Below are positions 1 to 8,917 of a stretch of DNA of 64,000 nucleotides, in pieces. Source of the DNA: Pseudoalteromonas phenolica (GTDB taxonomy: Bacteria > Pseudomonadota > Gammaproteobacteria > Enterobacterales > Alteromonadaceae). Location of the stretch: NCBI RefSeq assembly GCF_005886345.1, contig NZ_PNEC01000014.1, positions 1 to 64,000 on the forward strand, read 5' to 3'. Position 1 is the stretch's first letter, and the number at the start of each line of letters is the position of its first letter. Made by a program: the position numbers and the translations under genes. A model generated the notes under the pieces. That model was not told where the DNA came from and did no database searches. It was given only the letters and a program-made list of their open reading frames with translations.

Positions 1-13
1 ACTTCACTTTTTA

Positions 14-20
14 TGTCAAC
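14..20 (-). promoter_or_regulatory. -35 box of a possible second rRNA promoter (P2)
   Basis: A consensus TTGACA sits on the minus strand about 110 bp downstream of the P1-type promoter. Its -10 would fall just outside the window. Tandem P1-P2 promoters with this spacing are usual for rRNA operons. The assignment rests on position and the one hexamer. Confidence 0.4.
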
Positions 21-120
21 ACTTAATTTTAATCTTTTTCTTTAGAGAAAGTTTAAAGCTAAGTTTTATTTGACTCGACATCGTTTTGATTTGCTTTTTA
101 GCGTCTCGCCCCATGTCAGT

Positions 121-156
121 GGGTGCGCATTATAGGGAGAGCAGAAAATTACGCAA
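121..156 (-). promoter_or_regulatory. rRNA-type P1 promoter
   Basis: On the minus strand a perfect -10 TATAAT (129-134) lies 16 bp from a -35 TTGCGT (151-156). It is preceded by an AT-rich UP-like stretch (161-185) and followed by a GC-rich discriminator GCGCACCC. This layout is typical of stringently controlled rRNA P1 promoters. In E. coli murI lies directly upstream of rrnB, and here murI is about 700 bp away on the same strand. I infer an rRNA operon just left of the window; no rRNA sequence is visible here. Confidence 0.72.
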
Positions 157-359
157 GCCCTTTTTTCAATTAATTTTAAGAAACGCGCTCAACCGCTCAA
201 AAAGAGAACAAAAAAGACTTGTTAGAATAAAAAACGCTCTATTTACCCACTTCGAATGGCTAATTTCTCTTTTTAATTATTGCTTAAACATTTTAAGACG
301 CTAAGATAGCAGCTCGTTTGTTAAATTATTGTATACCCATTGTATATTGGTAGATCCTT

Positions 360-833
360 ATGAACCCAACTCAACAAAAGTCTCTTTTTATTGTTTTAGC
401 AATTGCGATAATCGGCTATTTTGCTGCTAATGCTCTTCTTGCAGACTCTTCTCTTAATCTTGGTGCTACTTTTTCTATTGGCACACTCATCGGTGGTTTC
501 ATTGCAACTGTTATGTCAGCAAGTAATGTAACCCCAAAATCTGACAATGCTGAAGTAAAAACAAAAACGCTTTATGTAGGTAACTTACCTTATAAAGCAA
601 ATGAAAGTGTCGTTCGAGAGCTTTTCTCTGAACAGGGCCGTGTATTCAACGTTCGTTTATTAAAAGATAAAAATACAGGTAAACGTCGTGGTTTCGGTTT
701 TGTGGAGATGGCAGAAGCTGATGCTGATAAAGCCATTGCAGCATTGAATGAAAAAGAGTTCCAACAACGTACGTTGAAGGTTAGAGCTGCAAAACAAAAA
801 CCAGAGACATCAGAAGAAGCTGTTGCAAGTTAA
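360..833 (+). CDS. Membrane-anchored RRM RNA-binding protein
   Basis: The 157-residue protein has two predicted membrane segments (about residues 8-28 and 35-53) and then one RNA recognition motif (about 69-147). RNP2 is LYVGNL (71-76) and RNP1 is RGFGFVEM (110-117), both with the aromatic residues used to stack on RNA. The tail is short and charged. Small RRM proteins are common in proteobacteria, but most are soluble; here the RRM would be held at the inner membrane, probably facing the cytoplasm. The RNA target is unknown. The gene stands alone between a divergent rRNA-type promoter and convergent murI. A GGTAG stretch precedes the ATG. Confidence 0.85.
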   Translation: MNPTQQKSLFIVLAIAIIGYFAANALLADSSLNLGATFSIGTLIGGFIATVMSASNVTPKSDNAEVKTKTLYVGNLPYKANESVVRELFSEQGRVFNVRLLKDKNTGKRRGFGFVEMAEADADKAIAALNEKEFQQRTLKVRAAKQKPETSEEAVAS

Positions 834-1600
834 AGATGTAAACTTTTCACATCGTATCCTGTATTAATCGGGACCTCATTTAAAGCCGTTGCATAAAACT
901 GTAGCGGCTTTTTTATTTCTATTTCACCTATACTGCCAGCCAGTAAGTGCTGCACTCTTTTTGCTATCGCAGTTCCGGAGTCGATTAATTCACATTGCGT
1001 CTGATAAAACTCTGCTATTTCATACTTCAATATTGGAAAATGTGTGCACCCTAAAATCAGAACATCAGCTTGATTATCGACCTTAATAGCTGATAGTTCC
1101 TTATTAACCCCCTCTCGCACATCTTCATTTAACCAGAATTTACGCTCTGCTAACCTTACCAACTCTGTTGAGTGGTAGAAACTTACTTGGCAATCTTGAG
1201 CAAACTCACTCACTAAAGATTGCGTATACTGGTTCTTTGAGGTAGCAGGCGTTGCTAATAAAGCAATATGCCTTCTAGTACTAATTTGTGCAGCAGGCTT
1301 TATTGCAGGCACCACGCCAACAATCGGAATTTGAGTAAACTGGCGAATATGTGCCAGTGCGTAAGTTGAAGCTGTATTGCAAGCGATCACTATTAAGTCA
1401 ACTTCCCCAAAAAAATTTGAAGATATTTTATTAACGAGACTTACCAGTCTATTTTGAATTGTTTCTTCAGTCTGAAGACCGTAGGGCAGTAAATCATTAT
1501 CCATTATGTAGGTATAGTCTGCCCCTGGTAGGGTATTTTGGATATGTGTTAGGACACTGGTCCCACCAATACCTGAATCAAAAACTAAAATGTGCGGCAA
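830..1600 (-). CDS. murI: Glutamate racemase
   Basis: MurI interconverts L- and D-glutamate in the cytoplasm and supplies D-Glu for peptidoglycan. The 256-residue protein has the N-terminal DSGIGG motif (8-13) and both catalytic cysteines, in ACNTAS (C74) and LGCTHFP (C185). Length fits the family. The start codon is TTG: AGGAG lies seven bases upstream and no earlier in-frame ATG is available, so TTG is well supported. The Shine-Dalgarno overlaps a small hairpin (CCTCT-ATAC-AGAGG, 1610-1623), which could reduce initiation. The 3' end overlaps the convergent RRM gene by 4 bp and carries that gene's terminator. Confidence 0.96.
   Translation of the reverse strand: MPHILVFDSGIGGTSVLTHIQNTLPGADYTYIMDNDLLPYGLQTEETIQNRLVSLVNKISSNFFGEVDLIVIACNTASTYALAHIRQFTQIPIVGVVPAIKPAAQISTRRHIALLATPATSKNQYTQSLVSEFAQDCQVSFYHSTELVRLAERKFWLNEDVREGVNKELSAIKVDNQADVLILGCTHFPILKYEIAEFYQTQCELIDSGTAIAKRVQHLLAGSIGEIEIKKPLQFYATALNEVPINTGYDVKSLHL
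882..914 (+). terminator. Terminator of the RRM gene, inside murI
   Basis: A 12-bp stem with two wobble pairs (AAAGCCGTTGCA with TGTAGCGGCTTT), a six-base loop and a run of six T form a good intrinsic terminator for plus-strand transcription. It lies wholly inside the 3' end of the convergent murI coding sequence. Confidence 0.7.
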
Positions 1601-1661
1601 ACTAAGACTCCTCTGTATAGAGGTGCAAGTTTGCCCGAGCCTATATAAGTTGCCAAGTCAC

Positions 1662-2762
1662 TTAAGCTGATTTCTCTGACTTATTATCAAGTTGATTGAA
1701 GAAACTTTGCGCATAATCTAAAAGCTGAGCCATTCTTGCTTGTCCATCGTTCATCCAAGCCATGATATCTGGCAATTGCTGCTCAATGCCTAATGCTTTA
1801 CCTTCTGAATGAATACTCTCTAATTGTTTATCTAGAGGTTGAAACGCTTGTTCTAACTCTTTTATGGGGTTGGCTTGTTGATATTGTGCAATTGCAGCGG
1901 TTGTTTTTGTCTGACGCAAATCCATCGTGAAGTTGGTAATTTGATCGCTCTCTATATTTAATGCCGATGCTTTTTCAAATGCATCGTCATATTCACCAGA
2001 GAAAAATGAATCACTGACATTGCGAATGTCTTTCATCATTTCATTTATGGCTTTTTGCTCTTCTTTATTAAGCTCGCCATCCACACTAATTGAAAAACTG
2101 ACTTCCTCACTCGATTGCTCTGAAACAGCCAAACCATAATTATCACCGTTTTGAGCATAGCTGGCTGCTTGACCTTTTGAACGAGCATCACTCAGTGAAA
2201 TAGTTACTTCATCGCCCTCTGCAGTTGTAAAACTATATTCTGCTTGATTCGACAAACTTGCATACTGTGCTGCACTGACCTGCATATAAGCAGGTTTAGG
2301 GTTAAATAACTCTTCTTCAAAATCATCGAGTCCTTTGAAAATGCCTTCTCGGGATTTTTCTATACCCTCTTCAATATCATCATTAAAAAGCGCGCTTTCT
2401 TTTAACTCCGAAGTGGCTTCATCGATGCCCATTTGGACACCTTTTCGTGCCGCACCCAACATATCTTTTAAAGTATCGTCATCTTTGCCATCGGCTTTTG
2501 CTTTATTAACTGCTCCTTTAACAAAGTCGAGTACATTTTTAACGATGGCTTCAAAATCAAATAATGGCTTTTTCTCTTTCTCTGTCTTTTCGATGCCTAA
2601 AGCTTCTGCCAATTTATCATCTAATAATTTAGCCGCTATTTTACTCTTATCACCATGATAACTATCTGGGTTTAAATGCATGGTCGGCTTAAAGGCAGCT
2701 TTATTGTTCGCCTTATTTGCCATAGTAGGATTAAAAAGCTGGTTAAGTTGTCCAATTTTCAT
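1662..2762 (-). CDS. DUF5610-like conserved protein
   Basis: This 366-residue acidic, Lys/Glu-rich protein has no signal peptide or membrane segment. The central part (about 60-160) is predicted helical, the middle (about 170-230) contains short beta-like stretches with AEGDEVTISLSDA, and the C-terminus is again helical and Gln-rich. It resembles proteins annotated with DUF5610 in Alteromonadales, from memory only; function is unknown. The longest reading frame begins at a TTG (2792), but the ATG at 2762 is preceded by GGGAGA at good spacing and is preferred. It lies upstream of murI on the same strand with a 61-bp gap and is divergent from trmA. Confidence 0.7.
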   Translation of the reverse strand: MKIGQLNQLFNPTMANKANNKAAFKPTMHLNPDSYHGDKSKIAAKLLDDKLAEALGIEKTEKEKKPLFDFEAIVKNVLDFVKGAVNKAKADGKDDDTLKDMLGAARKGVQMGIDEATSELKESALFNDDIEEGIEKSREGIFKGLDDFEEELFNPKPAYMQVSAAQYASLSNQAEYSFTTAEGDEVTISLSDARSKGQAASYAQNGDNYGLAVSEQSSEEVSFSISVDGELNKEEQKAINEMMKDIRNVSDSFFSGEYDDAFEKASALNIESDQITNFTMDLRQTKTTAAIAQYQQANPIKELEQAFQPLDKQLESIHSEGKALGIEQQLPDIMAWMNDGQARMAQLLDYAQSFFNQLDNKSEKSA

Positions 2763-2942
2763 GATCTGTCTCCCAGAAATAATGGTAGCCAAGCAGATGC
2801 TCGGTTATTTTCTACTTATCGGCAAAAATTAATGACCCTTGAGTGTTTAGTATAAAAAAACAACAAATTTTAGCGAGAAACTGGACAAATCACCTATGCC
2901 CCCTACAATAGCCGCTCTCGAATTTGTAAGGTCAGTTTAACT

Positions 2943-4040
2943 ATGCCAGTCATCACTATTGATACCGCCACTTATGAACAGCAGCTTGCTGAAAAGCAAA
3001 CGCGTATTAGTGCTCAATTTGCTCGCTTTAACGCACCAGAGCTTGAAGTCTTTGACTCAGCAAAAACGCAATACCGTCAACGTGCTGAGTTTAGAGTATG
3101 GCACGATGGTGACGATCTCTACCACATTATGTTTGACCAAGAGAGCAAACAAAAAATTCGCGTGGAAACATTTGACCCTGCCGCGCCGCTTATTAGTGAA
3201 ATCATGCAAGTTATGATGGAGAAGTTACGTCATAACGAGATACTTCGTCGTAAGCTTTTCCAAATCGATTACTTATCGACGCTAAGTGGTGAGATCCTGG
3301 TAAGCCTGCTTTATCACAAACAGCTTGATGATGAATGGTTAACGGCAATTAATGCATTACGTTCTGAACTTCAGAAAACCTATAAGATTGACTTTATTGG
3401 TCGCGCTCGCAAACAAAAGATTGTGTTAGGCAATGATTTTGTTACAGAGCAGTTGACAGTAAATGGCCAAACGTATCAGTACCAGCAAGTTGAAAATAGC
3501 TTTACGCAGCCAAATGCGAAAGTAAATGAGAAAATGCTGGAATGGGCGCAAGACCTTTGTGCGCCACTGGAGAATGATTTACTTGAGCTATATTGTGGGA
3601 ATGGTAATTTCTCTATTGCCTTAGCAGGCAGCTTTAATAAAGTATTAGCGACTGAAATCTCAAAGTCGTCGGTAAACTCGGCACAAATTAATATTGCAGC
3701 GAATAAGGTTGAGAACTTAGATATTATCCGTATGTCGAGTGAAGAGTTTACGCAAGCGATGAAAGGTGAACGTCAGTTCTCAAGATTAAATGGCATTAAC
3801 CTTCAAGACTACAACTGCCAAACTATTTTGGTTGACCCACCTCGTGCTGGTATGGACGAGCTGACTTGCCGTTTAGTGTCTAACTACGACAACATTATAT
3901 ATATCTCATGTAACCCAGACACACTAGAGCGTGATTTAGACATGCTATGCGAAACTCACTCAGTATCTCGCATTGCGATTTTCGACCAGTTCCCATATAC
4001 ACATCATGTGGAGTCTGGTGTATTTTTACAGCGTAAATAA
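2943..4040 (+). CDS. trmA: tRNA (uracil-5-)-methyltransferase TrmA
   Basis: TrmA uses SAM to methylate U54 of tRNA, giving ribothymidine in the T loop. The 365 residues match the E. coli length of 366. The N-terminal RNA-binding half is followed by the SAM motif [10 protein letters not shown] (about 215-224), DPPRAG (298-303), the nucleophilic Cys323 in SCNPDTL and the C-terminal general-base Glu357 in HHVESG. It lacks the TRAM domain and Fe-S cysteines of RlmD-type paralogues, which separates it from them. It ends six bases from the convergent DUF523 gene. Confidence 0.96.
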   Translation: MPVITIDTATYEQQLAEKQTRISAQFARFNAPELEVFDSAKTQYRQRAEFRVWHDGDDLYHIMFDQESKQKIRVETFDPAAPLISEIMQVMMEKLRHNEILRRKLFQIDYLSTLSGEILVSLLYHKQLDDEWLTAINALRSELQKTYKIDFIGRARKQKIVLGNDFVTEQLTVNGQTYQYQQVENSFTQPNAKVNEKMLEWAQDLCAPLENDLLELYCGNGNFSIALAGSFNKVLATEISKSSVNSAQINIAANKVENLDIIRMSSEEFTQAMKGERQFSRLNGINLQDYNCQTILVDPPRAGMDELTCRLVSNYDNIIYISCNPDTLERDLDMLCETHSVSRIAIFDQFPYTHHVESGVFLQRK

Positions 4041-4045
4041 TCCCG

Positions 4046-4510
4046 CTAATTCTTTTCAGCAATTGCCAGAGCACTGACTAGCTCTGGTAATTGCTCTTCA
4101 CTAAAAACCCGTATGCCTGCTTTTACGAGCTTTTCAGCAGTTAAACCCATTCCAGCCACTTTAATTCCCTTATGCGACCCATCGTAAATAGTATTACGAC
4201 CACACGAAGGGCTAGATTCTTTCAACAACGCAAATTTGATTTGTTGCGCTTTACATAATGCGAGGGCTTGTTCGGCACCTAGCTGGAATTCACCAGTGAC
4301 ATCCTCACCTGTTGCGGTTACCACTTTTGCAGCATTGATCTCTGCAGGTGGTCTTGGGGTTGGCAACCCACCTGCAACCTCAGGGCAAAATGCAACAACT
4401 CGCTTTTCTTGCAACCACAGAGTCAAGATGTCATTTTTTAAACATTTAGATTGCCCATCATAACGGACGGGTTGTCCGAGCAAACAGCTTGAAACCAAAA
4501 TTTTATGCAT
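4046..4510 (-). CDS. DUF523 (YbbK-like) protein
   Basis: This 154-residue protein carries the DUF523 hallmarks: an N-terminal SSCLLGQPVRYDG, a central FCPEVAGGLPTPRPPAEI, and SSPSCG followed by IYDG. Conserved cysteines in the first and third motifs suggest metal or cofactor binding, but no biochemical role is established. The ATG at 4510 is preferred over a start at 4537, because the extra codons would run into the terminator of the upstream dsbA pair; GGAA precedes the ATG. It is convergent with trmA. Confidence 0.85.
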   Translation of the reverse strand: MHKILVSSCLLGQPVRYDGQSKCLKNDILTLWLQEKRVVAFCPEVAGGLPTPRPPAEINAAKVVTATGEDVTGEFQLGAEQALALCKAQQIKFALLKESSPSCGRNTIYDGSHKGIKVAGMGLTAEKLVKAGIRVFSEEQLPELVSALAIAEKN

Positions 4511-4522
4511 GTCTTTTCCAAT

Positions 4523-4549
4523 AAAAAAGCCCCGCAAGTGCGAGGCTTT
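4523..4549 (-). terminator. Terminator of the dsbA pair
   Basis: On the minus strand AAAGCCTCGC pairs with GCGGGGCTTT over 10 bp (one wobble) around an ACTT loop, followed by a T run. It lies 19 bp past the downstream dsbA stop codon. Confidence 0.85.
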
Positions 4550-4567
4550 ATTCTAATCCATAGTTAA

Positions 4568-5197
4568 TTATTTAGCAGCTAAATAATTAATCAGTGCACT
4601 GATCTGCTCTGGAGTCGTCGTTTTTGACTCACGTAGGCGAAGTTTGTATTTACCATTGACGATAAACGTTGGTACGCCCGTAAGCGCACGCTTTTCTTGC
4701 CACTTTTGCTGCATACGCGCCATTTTAGAAGTGTTAGTACGTACTGAAAAACTTTTGTACATTTTATCAAACTTCGTACCATCAACACCTTGTGCGACAA
4801 AGATGTCTTTCATATCCGCAAGTTCATTGATCTTATTACGCTTGGCGTGAATGTGTGTAAAAATTGCCGCAATGATTTTATCTTTTTGTGGTAACACATC
4901 TGCAAGTGCTAAGGCTTGCGCCATAATTGTCTGAATTTCAGGATTTCTTGGCCCTGAAAAATCAACATGGCTTTTCTTAAACTTCACACTATCATTAAGT
5001 TTCGGCTTAACTTGGTCAATTAAAGGTTCAAATGCATTACATGCTGGACAGAAAAATGAGAAGTACTCAGTGACTTCTGGCTTTTTAGTGCCACGCTCTG
5101 CAATTACTTCGTAGTGAACACCTTCTTCAAACTGAGCTGCATTTGCAACTACTGGTAGCATTAGAGCCAGCGCTGCGGCTTTAATTAGCTTTAACAT
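4568..5197 (-). CDS. DsbA-family thiol:disulfide oxidoreductase, CPAC type
   Basis: This is a 209-residue periplasmic thioredoxin-fold protein with a signal peptide (about 1-20, ending ANA). The active site is CPAC (C50-C53) and the cis-proline loop is GVPT (P176). It follows a second dsbA by only 13 bp with no terminator between, so the two are probably cotranscribed. The CPAC dipeptide differs from the CPHC of classical DsbA. The dipeptide sets redox potential in this family, so this copy is probably less oxidising or has other clients; that is inference. Confidence 0.9.
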   Translation of the reverse strand: MLKLIKAAALALMLPVVANAAQFEEGVHYEVIAERGTKKPEVTEYFSFFCPACNAFEPLIDQVKPKLNDSVKFKKSHVDFSGPRNPEIQTIMAQALALADVLPQKDKIIAAIFTHIHAKRNKINELADMKDIFVAQGVDGTKFDKMYKSFSVRTNTSKMARMQQKWQEKRALTGVPTFIVNGKYKLRLRESKTTTPEQISALINYLAAK

Positions 5198-5210
5198 CTT
5201 ATTCTCCGTA

Positions 5211-5840
5211 TTATTTCGCTAATAAATGTTTAACCAATGCGTTGAATTGCTCTTGGCTTTTTAAACTGTTGGTATTTACTTTGTATTTATCGCTGACGAT
5301 AAATGTAGGCACGCCAGATAAGGCACCCGCCTTAGAAAAGCGATTTTGGTCATCCTGCATCAACTTTTCAGCAGCAATAACAGGCATACTTGCTAGCGCA
5401 GCATCAAATTGCTTTTCATTAATGCCATTAATATCAAGTAATTTTTTAACGTCTTTAATGTCATTTAATGGCGCGTTCTTCACATGGATGCTATCAAAGA
5501 TTTTAGCTGCAATTTCATCACCTTTGCCCATTTGCTTTGCAACAATATAGGCATAGCTTAAATTGCTCTGAACTTGTGCAGGTAAGCCACCTAAGAAATT
5601 TACATGGCTTTTTTCAAACACAGCCCCTTCAGGCAGGCTTTGCTCTAACGCCTTTGCAACGGGTTCAAAGCGGAAGCAATGCGGGCAGTAAAAAGAGAAA
5701 AACTCAGTTACTTTTGCTTGCTCGCTTTTTTGAGTAGTTAAAGTTTGGTAGTGCTCACCTTCTTTAAAATCAAATTCTGCAGCCATGGCTAGTAATGGCA
5801 AACAGAGGAATAAGATAGATAGTTTTAACGCTTTCAACAT
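5211..5840 (-). CDS. dsbA: Thiol:disulfide interchange protein DsbA
   Basis: This is the primary periplasmic disulfide donor, which oxidises secreted proteins and is reoxidised by DsbB. The 209 residues begin with a signal peptide (about 1-20, AMA cut) and carry the classical CPHC site (C52-C55) in FYCPHC and a cis-proline in SGVPTF (P178). The helical insertion lies between. It is the first gene of the tandem dsbA pair, and srkA lies 16 bp upstream on the same strand; in E. coli srkA (yihE) and dsbA are likewise adjacent and cotranscribed. Disulfide formation is also needed by the type II secretion machinery nearby. Confidence 0.95.
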   Translation of the reverse strand: MLKALKLSILFLCLPLLAMAAEFDFKEGEHYQTLTTQKSEQAKVTEFFSFYCPHCFRFEPVAKALEQSLPEGAVFEKSHVNFLGGLPAQVQSNLSYAYIVAKQMGKGDEIAAKIFDSIHVKNAPLNDIKDVKKLLDINGINEKQFDAALASMPVIAAEKLMQDDQNRFSKAGALSGVPTFIVSDKYKVNTNSLKSQEQFNALVKHLLAK

Positions 5841-5856
5841 AGTTATATCTCAATTT

Positions 5857-6831
5857 TTATGGAAATAGTTGTAACGCAGGTTCTTGTAACGCTGCAAGTT
5901 GCTCTTTTAATGCCAAAATCTGCTGCTCCCAGTATTTGTCTGTAGCAAACCATGAAAAGTTCCGTGTAAAAGCAGGATCTTCCCATCTAGTAGCTAGCCA
6001 CCCCATGTAATGCACCATTCTCATTGCTCGCAGTGGCTCAATCAGTTGCAGCTCTTTTGCATCAAAAGAGTTAAATTCTTCATACCCCATCAATAGTGTA
6101 TCGAGCTGAATTAATTGCTCATTTTTATCACCATTAAGCATCATCCATAAATCTTGGATTGCTGGGCCTGAGCGGCAATCATCTAAATCGACTAAGGTCA
6201 ATGAATCGCCAGTGCAGAGAATATTGCCAGCATGTGCATCGCCATGCAAACGAATCGGCTTATCAACATGATACATTTGCGCTGTTTGTGAAATAACCTG
6301 TTCTAAAATAGTGTAAAACGCGGTTTCTAGATGTACTGGCACAAGCTTGCTATTTTGAATAGCGTCCTTGGCATCAAATAAGTAACTCTGCGTATTAATA
6401 CTCGGTCTATGTTGAAATGGTTTACTCTTTCCAACTAGATGCAGTCGTCCGATATAACGGCCAAGCATTTCAAGCTGGTCTAAATTGTCGATTTCAAACT
6501 GGCGCCCACCAACACTCGGAAAGAGCGCAAATTTATAACCGGCATGCTCAAATAAACTTGTATTTTCTATCTGAGTAGGCGCAACAATTGGTACTTCTTC
6601 ACTGGCGAGTTCAAATGCAAAAGCATGCTCTTCTTTTATTTGCGCCTCACTCCAGCGTTCTGGACGATAAAACTTTGTGACATAGCGCTTACCGTCTTCG
6701 GCTTTAAACTGATAAACGCGATTTTCATAACTGTTCAAAGGTAGCAAGCCTGTTTCAGGGTAGACACCAATACTTTCAATGGCATCCAAAATACGATCTG
6801 GATTTAAATTCGCAAAACTAAACTCGCTCAT
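5857..6831 (-). CDS. srkA: Stress response kinase SrkA (YihE)
   Basis: SrkA is a cytoplasmic Ser/Thr protein kinase of the aminoglycoside-phosphotransferase fold that protects against stress-induced death. In the 324-residue protein the nucleotide-binding lobe contains YVTKFYRP, the catalytic loop is HGDAHAGN (catalytic Asp about 198) and the metal-binding Asp is in LVDLDDCRSGP (about 215). The ATG at 6831 with GAGG five bases before it is preferred over 6849. The gene heads an srkA-dsbA-dsbA2 unit and starts just past the ccoG terminator. Confidence 0.93.
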   Translation of the reverse strand: MSEFSFANLNPDRILDAIESIGVYPETGLLPLNSYENRVYQFKAEDGKRYVTKFYRPERWSEAQIKEEHAFAFELASEEVPIVAPTQIENTSLFEHAGYKFALFPSVGGRQFEIDNLDQLEMLGRYIGRLHLVGKSKPFQHRPSINTQSYLFDAKDAIQNSKLVPVHLETAFYTILEQVISQTAQMYHVDKPIRLHGDAHAGNILCTGDSLTLVDLDDCRSGPAIQDLWMMLNGDKNEQLIQLDTLLMGYEEFNSFDAKELQLIEPLRAMRMVHYMGWLATRWEDPAFTRNFSWFATDKYWEQQILALKEQLAALQEPALQLFP

Positions 6832-6850
6832 GCATTCCTCATTTGGCATA

Positions 6851-6876
6851 AAAAAAGCGGGAAATACCCGCTTTTG
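6851..6876 (-). terminator. Terminator of ccoG
   Basis: A perfect 9-bp stem (AAAAGCGGG with CCCGCTTTT) and five-base loop, followed by a T run on the minus strand. It separates ccoG from srkA. Confidence 0.85.
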
Positions 6877-6899
6877 CTTGGTTTAATTAGTGTATCTAA

Positions 6900-8324
6900 T
6901 TATTTACCTTTAAAGAAGTTAGTAGGCTGTGATAATGACACTGTAGGGTCGCCTTTAACTTGAACTCTAAAATGAAATTCAGTCACTGGCTTTTTAAGGT
7001 CATAAGGGTCAATGATCACAGAAAGTGGCACATTCATAGATTCACCCGCTTGCACTTCAACCGCTAATTTACCCAGTACATTAAAATTATTAAGCCCCTC
7101 AACAGCAATATCGTATTGTTGCACTTGTTGTGTTTTGTTAATCACTTTTAGGGTATACGTATTTTCCACTAAGCCATCGAAGTTAACTCGGTAAAGCTGA
7201 TTTCTATCACGAATAATGTCGAGCTCCATCGGTTTACGCATGGCAACATTAACGACTAGGGCAGCAATTAACACTGTCATGATCAATAAGTAACCCGCTA
7301 ACTTGCCTCTAAATGCTTTGGTCTTATTATCTGGTGTTTCAAGGTTTCGCTCTGTGGTATAAGAAATTAAACCACGTGGATAATTCATTTTATCCATCAC
7401 CCCATCACACGCATCTATACAAGCACCACAATTGATACACTCATATTGCAAGCCGTTACGAATATCGATGCCTGTAGGGCATACCTGAACACACAAATTA
7501 CAGTCGATACAATCACCCAAGCCCATTTCTTTCGGATCTTGTTTGCGTGAACGTGGGCCACGAGACTCACCACGACTTGCGTCATAGCTTACCGTAAAAG
7601 TGTCTTTATCAAACATGGCAGATTGGAATCGTGAATAAGGACACATGTGTAAGCACATAATCTCTCTCATCCAGCCTGCATTACCATAAGTACATGCCGT
7701 AAATACTACGATGCTGATGACCGCATAACTGCCCGCACTCAAAGTAAGTAAGTCAGGCACTAAATCCCGAATAGGTGTGAAAAAGCCGACAAAACTAATT
7801 GCTGTCCACAAAGAAAATAAAATCCAGCTACTGTGCTTTGCAGTTTTTCGCCAGAACTTATCAAAGTCCATTTTCCGGCTATCTAGTTTTTTACGCTGAT
7901 TGGCACTGCCTTCAAACTTTTCTTCAAACCACAAAAAGATGAAAGTCCAAACGGTTTGTGGACAAGTATAACCACACCAAACTCTGCCATAAAACGTGGT
8001 CACGACAAATAAAGCAAAGGCAGCGATCATTAATAAAAATGCCAAGATAGTGAAATCTTGAGGCATCATGGTCAAACCAAAAATGTTGAACTTTTGTTCC
8101 ATTAAATCGAAATAGACCGCCTGATGACCTTCAAAGTTAACCCAAGGCATAAGCATAAACGCCAGCATGCCAATAAAGCCTAAACGCTTTCTTAACTGCT
8201 GGTGTAACCCTTTCACCGCTCGAACATAAATGCGGTTTCTTGGATTAAACCTATCAGGCTGCAGGTCCGGTTTTTGGATCTTCACATCGGTTGGAATATT
8301 TTTGACTTTAATTTGTTTGTCCAT
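6900..8324 (-). CDS. ccoG: Cytochrome c oxidase accessory protein CcoG (FixG/RdxA)
   Basis: CcoG is an inner-membrane ferredoxin-like protein that reduces copper for assembly of cbb3-type cytochrome oxidase. The 474 residues contain several membrane segments, a GRVWCGYTCPQ motif near the membrane, and two 4Fe-4S motifs, CIDCNLCVQVCP and CINCGACIDAC. A C-terminal immunoglobulin-like domain (about 370-474) follows the last membrane segment. In many proteobacteria ccoG sits with ccoNOPQ; here it stands alone between srkA and small unknown genes. Confidence 0.95.
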   Translation of the reverse strand: MDKQIKVKNIPTDVKIQKPDLQPDRFNPRNRIYVRAVKGLHQQLRKRLGFIGMLAFMLMPWVNFEGHQAVYFDLMEQKFNIFGLTMMPQDFTILAFLLMIAAFALFVVTTFYGRVWCGYTCPQTVWTFIFLWFEEKFEGSANQRKKLDSRKMDFDKFWRKTAKHSSWILFSLWTAISFVGFFTPIRDLVPDLLTLSAGSYAVISIVVFTACTYGNAGWMREIMCLHMCPYSRFQSAMFDKDTFTVSYDASRGESRGPRSRKQDPKEMGLGDCIDCNLCVQVCPTGIDIRNGLQYECINCGACIDACDGVMDKMNYPRGLISYTTERNLETPDNKTKAFRGKLAGYLLIMTVLIAALVVNVAMRKPMELDIIRDRNQLYRVNFDGLVENTYTLKVINKTQQVQQYDIAVEGLNNFNVLGKLAVEVQAGESMNVPLSVIIDPYDLKKPVTEFHFRVQVKGDPTVSLSQPTNFFKGK

Positions 8325-8557
8325 CTCGGCTCCTTATGGCTGTGATCGACAGGTACTTGCTACAGTGACCTTTTTATCTATAAGGTTATTATATGCAAGC
8401 CAGCTCAAGCTGGGTACAATTGGTTCAGAAATTATTGAAATTTCCTTTATTAGGCACTAGCTTGGTGTGGTTATAGCTTAATCACTTGCATTTGAAAGCA
8501 CCATTTTATTACACTCTCTACTGTGACTTCCTATTTAGATCAAGTTTAGGGTATCCA

Positions 8558-8917
8558 ATGAAAAAGTTTTTATTACTCGTTGTTCTAGTTCTAGCATTTT
8601 TCACTATAGATCATCCCGTCATTAAGGAGCACAGAGAATCTATACTCGGTGAAGGGGTAGACTTACTCGGTGAGCAGAGCAAAGTTGCACGAAGCACTGC
8701 TGCTAAAATAGCCAGGACCCACATCACACAAAAAATTGAGCTCGATGAAACTGAGCTTGAGTATCTTAATGATGCACTCAGTACTGACGATAAATTAAAA
8801 GCATTCCACCTTCGTTATTGCAAAGAAAATGATTTGAACTTGTATTTCTATGGCAACAAGTTAAATGAAATTTGCCGTATTGCAGGTGAATCAATCTTTG
8901 AAGGAAAATCGTTGTAA
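8558..8917 (+). CDS. Small N-terminally anchored hypothetical protein
   Basis: The 119-residue protein has a hydrophobic N-terminus (about 2-18) that is either a signal peptide or a membrane anchor. A charged, helical-looking region follows, with Glu-rich and Lys-rich stretches and two cysteines near the C-terminus. I do not recognise a family. The ATG at 8558 follows AGGG and gives a sensible hydrophobic start; the longer frame begins at a TTG without support. Its stop overlaps the next start by one base (TAATG), so the two genes are probably translated together. Confidence 0.7.
   Translation: MKKFLLLVVLVLAFFTIDHPVIKEHRESILGEGVDLLGEQSKVARSTAAKIARTHITQKIELDETELEYLNDALSTDDKLKAFHLRYCKENDLNLYFYGNKLNEICRIAGESIFEGKSL

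Noticed and set aside
86..304. 72-codon plus-strand ORF
   Set aside because: It covers the minus-strand rRNA-type promoter, has no ribosome site and no recognisable protein features.
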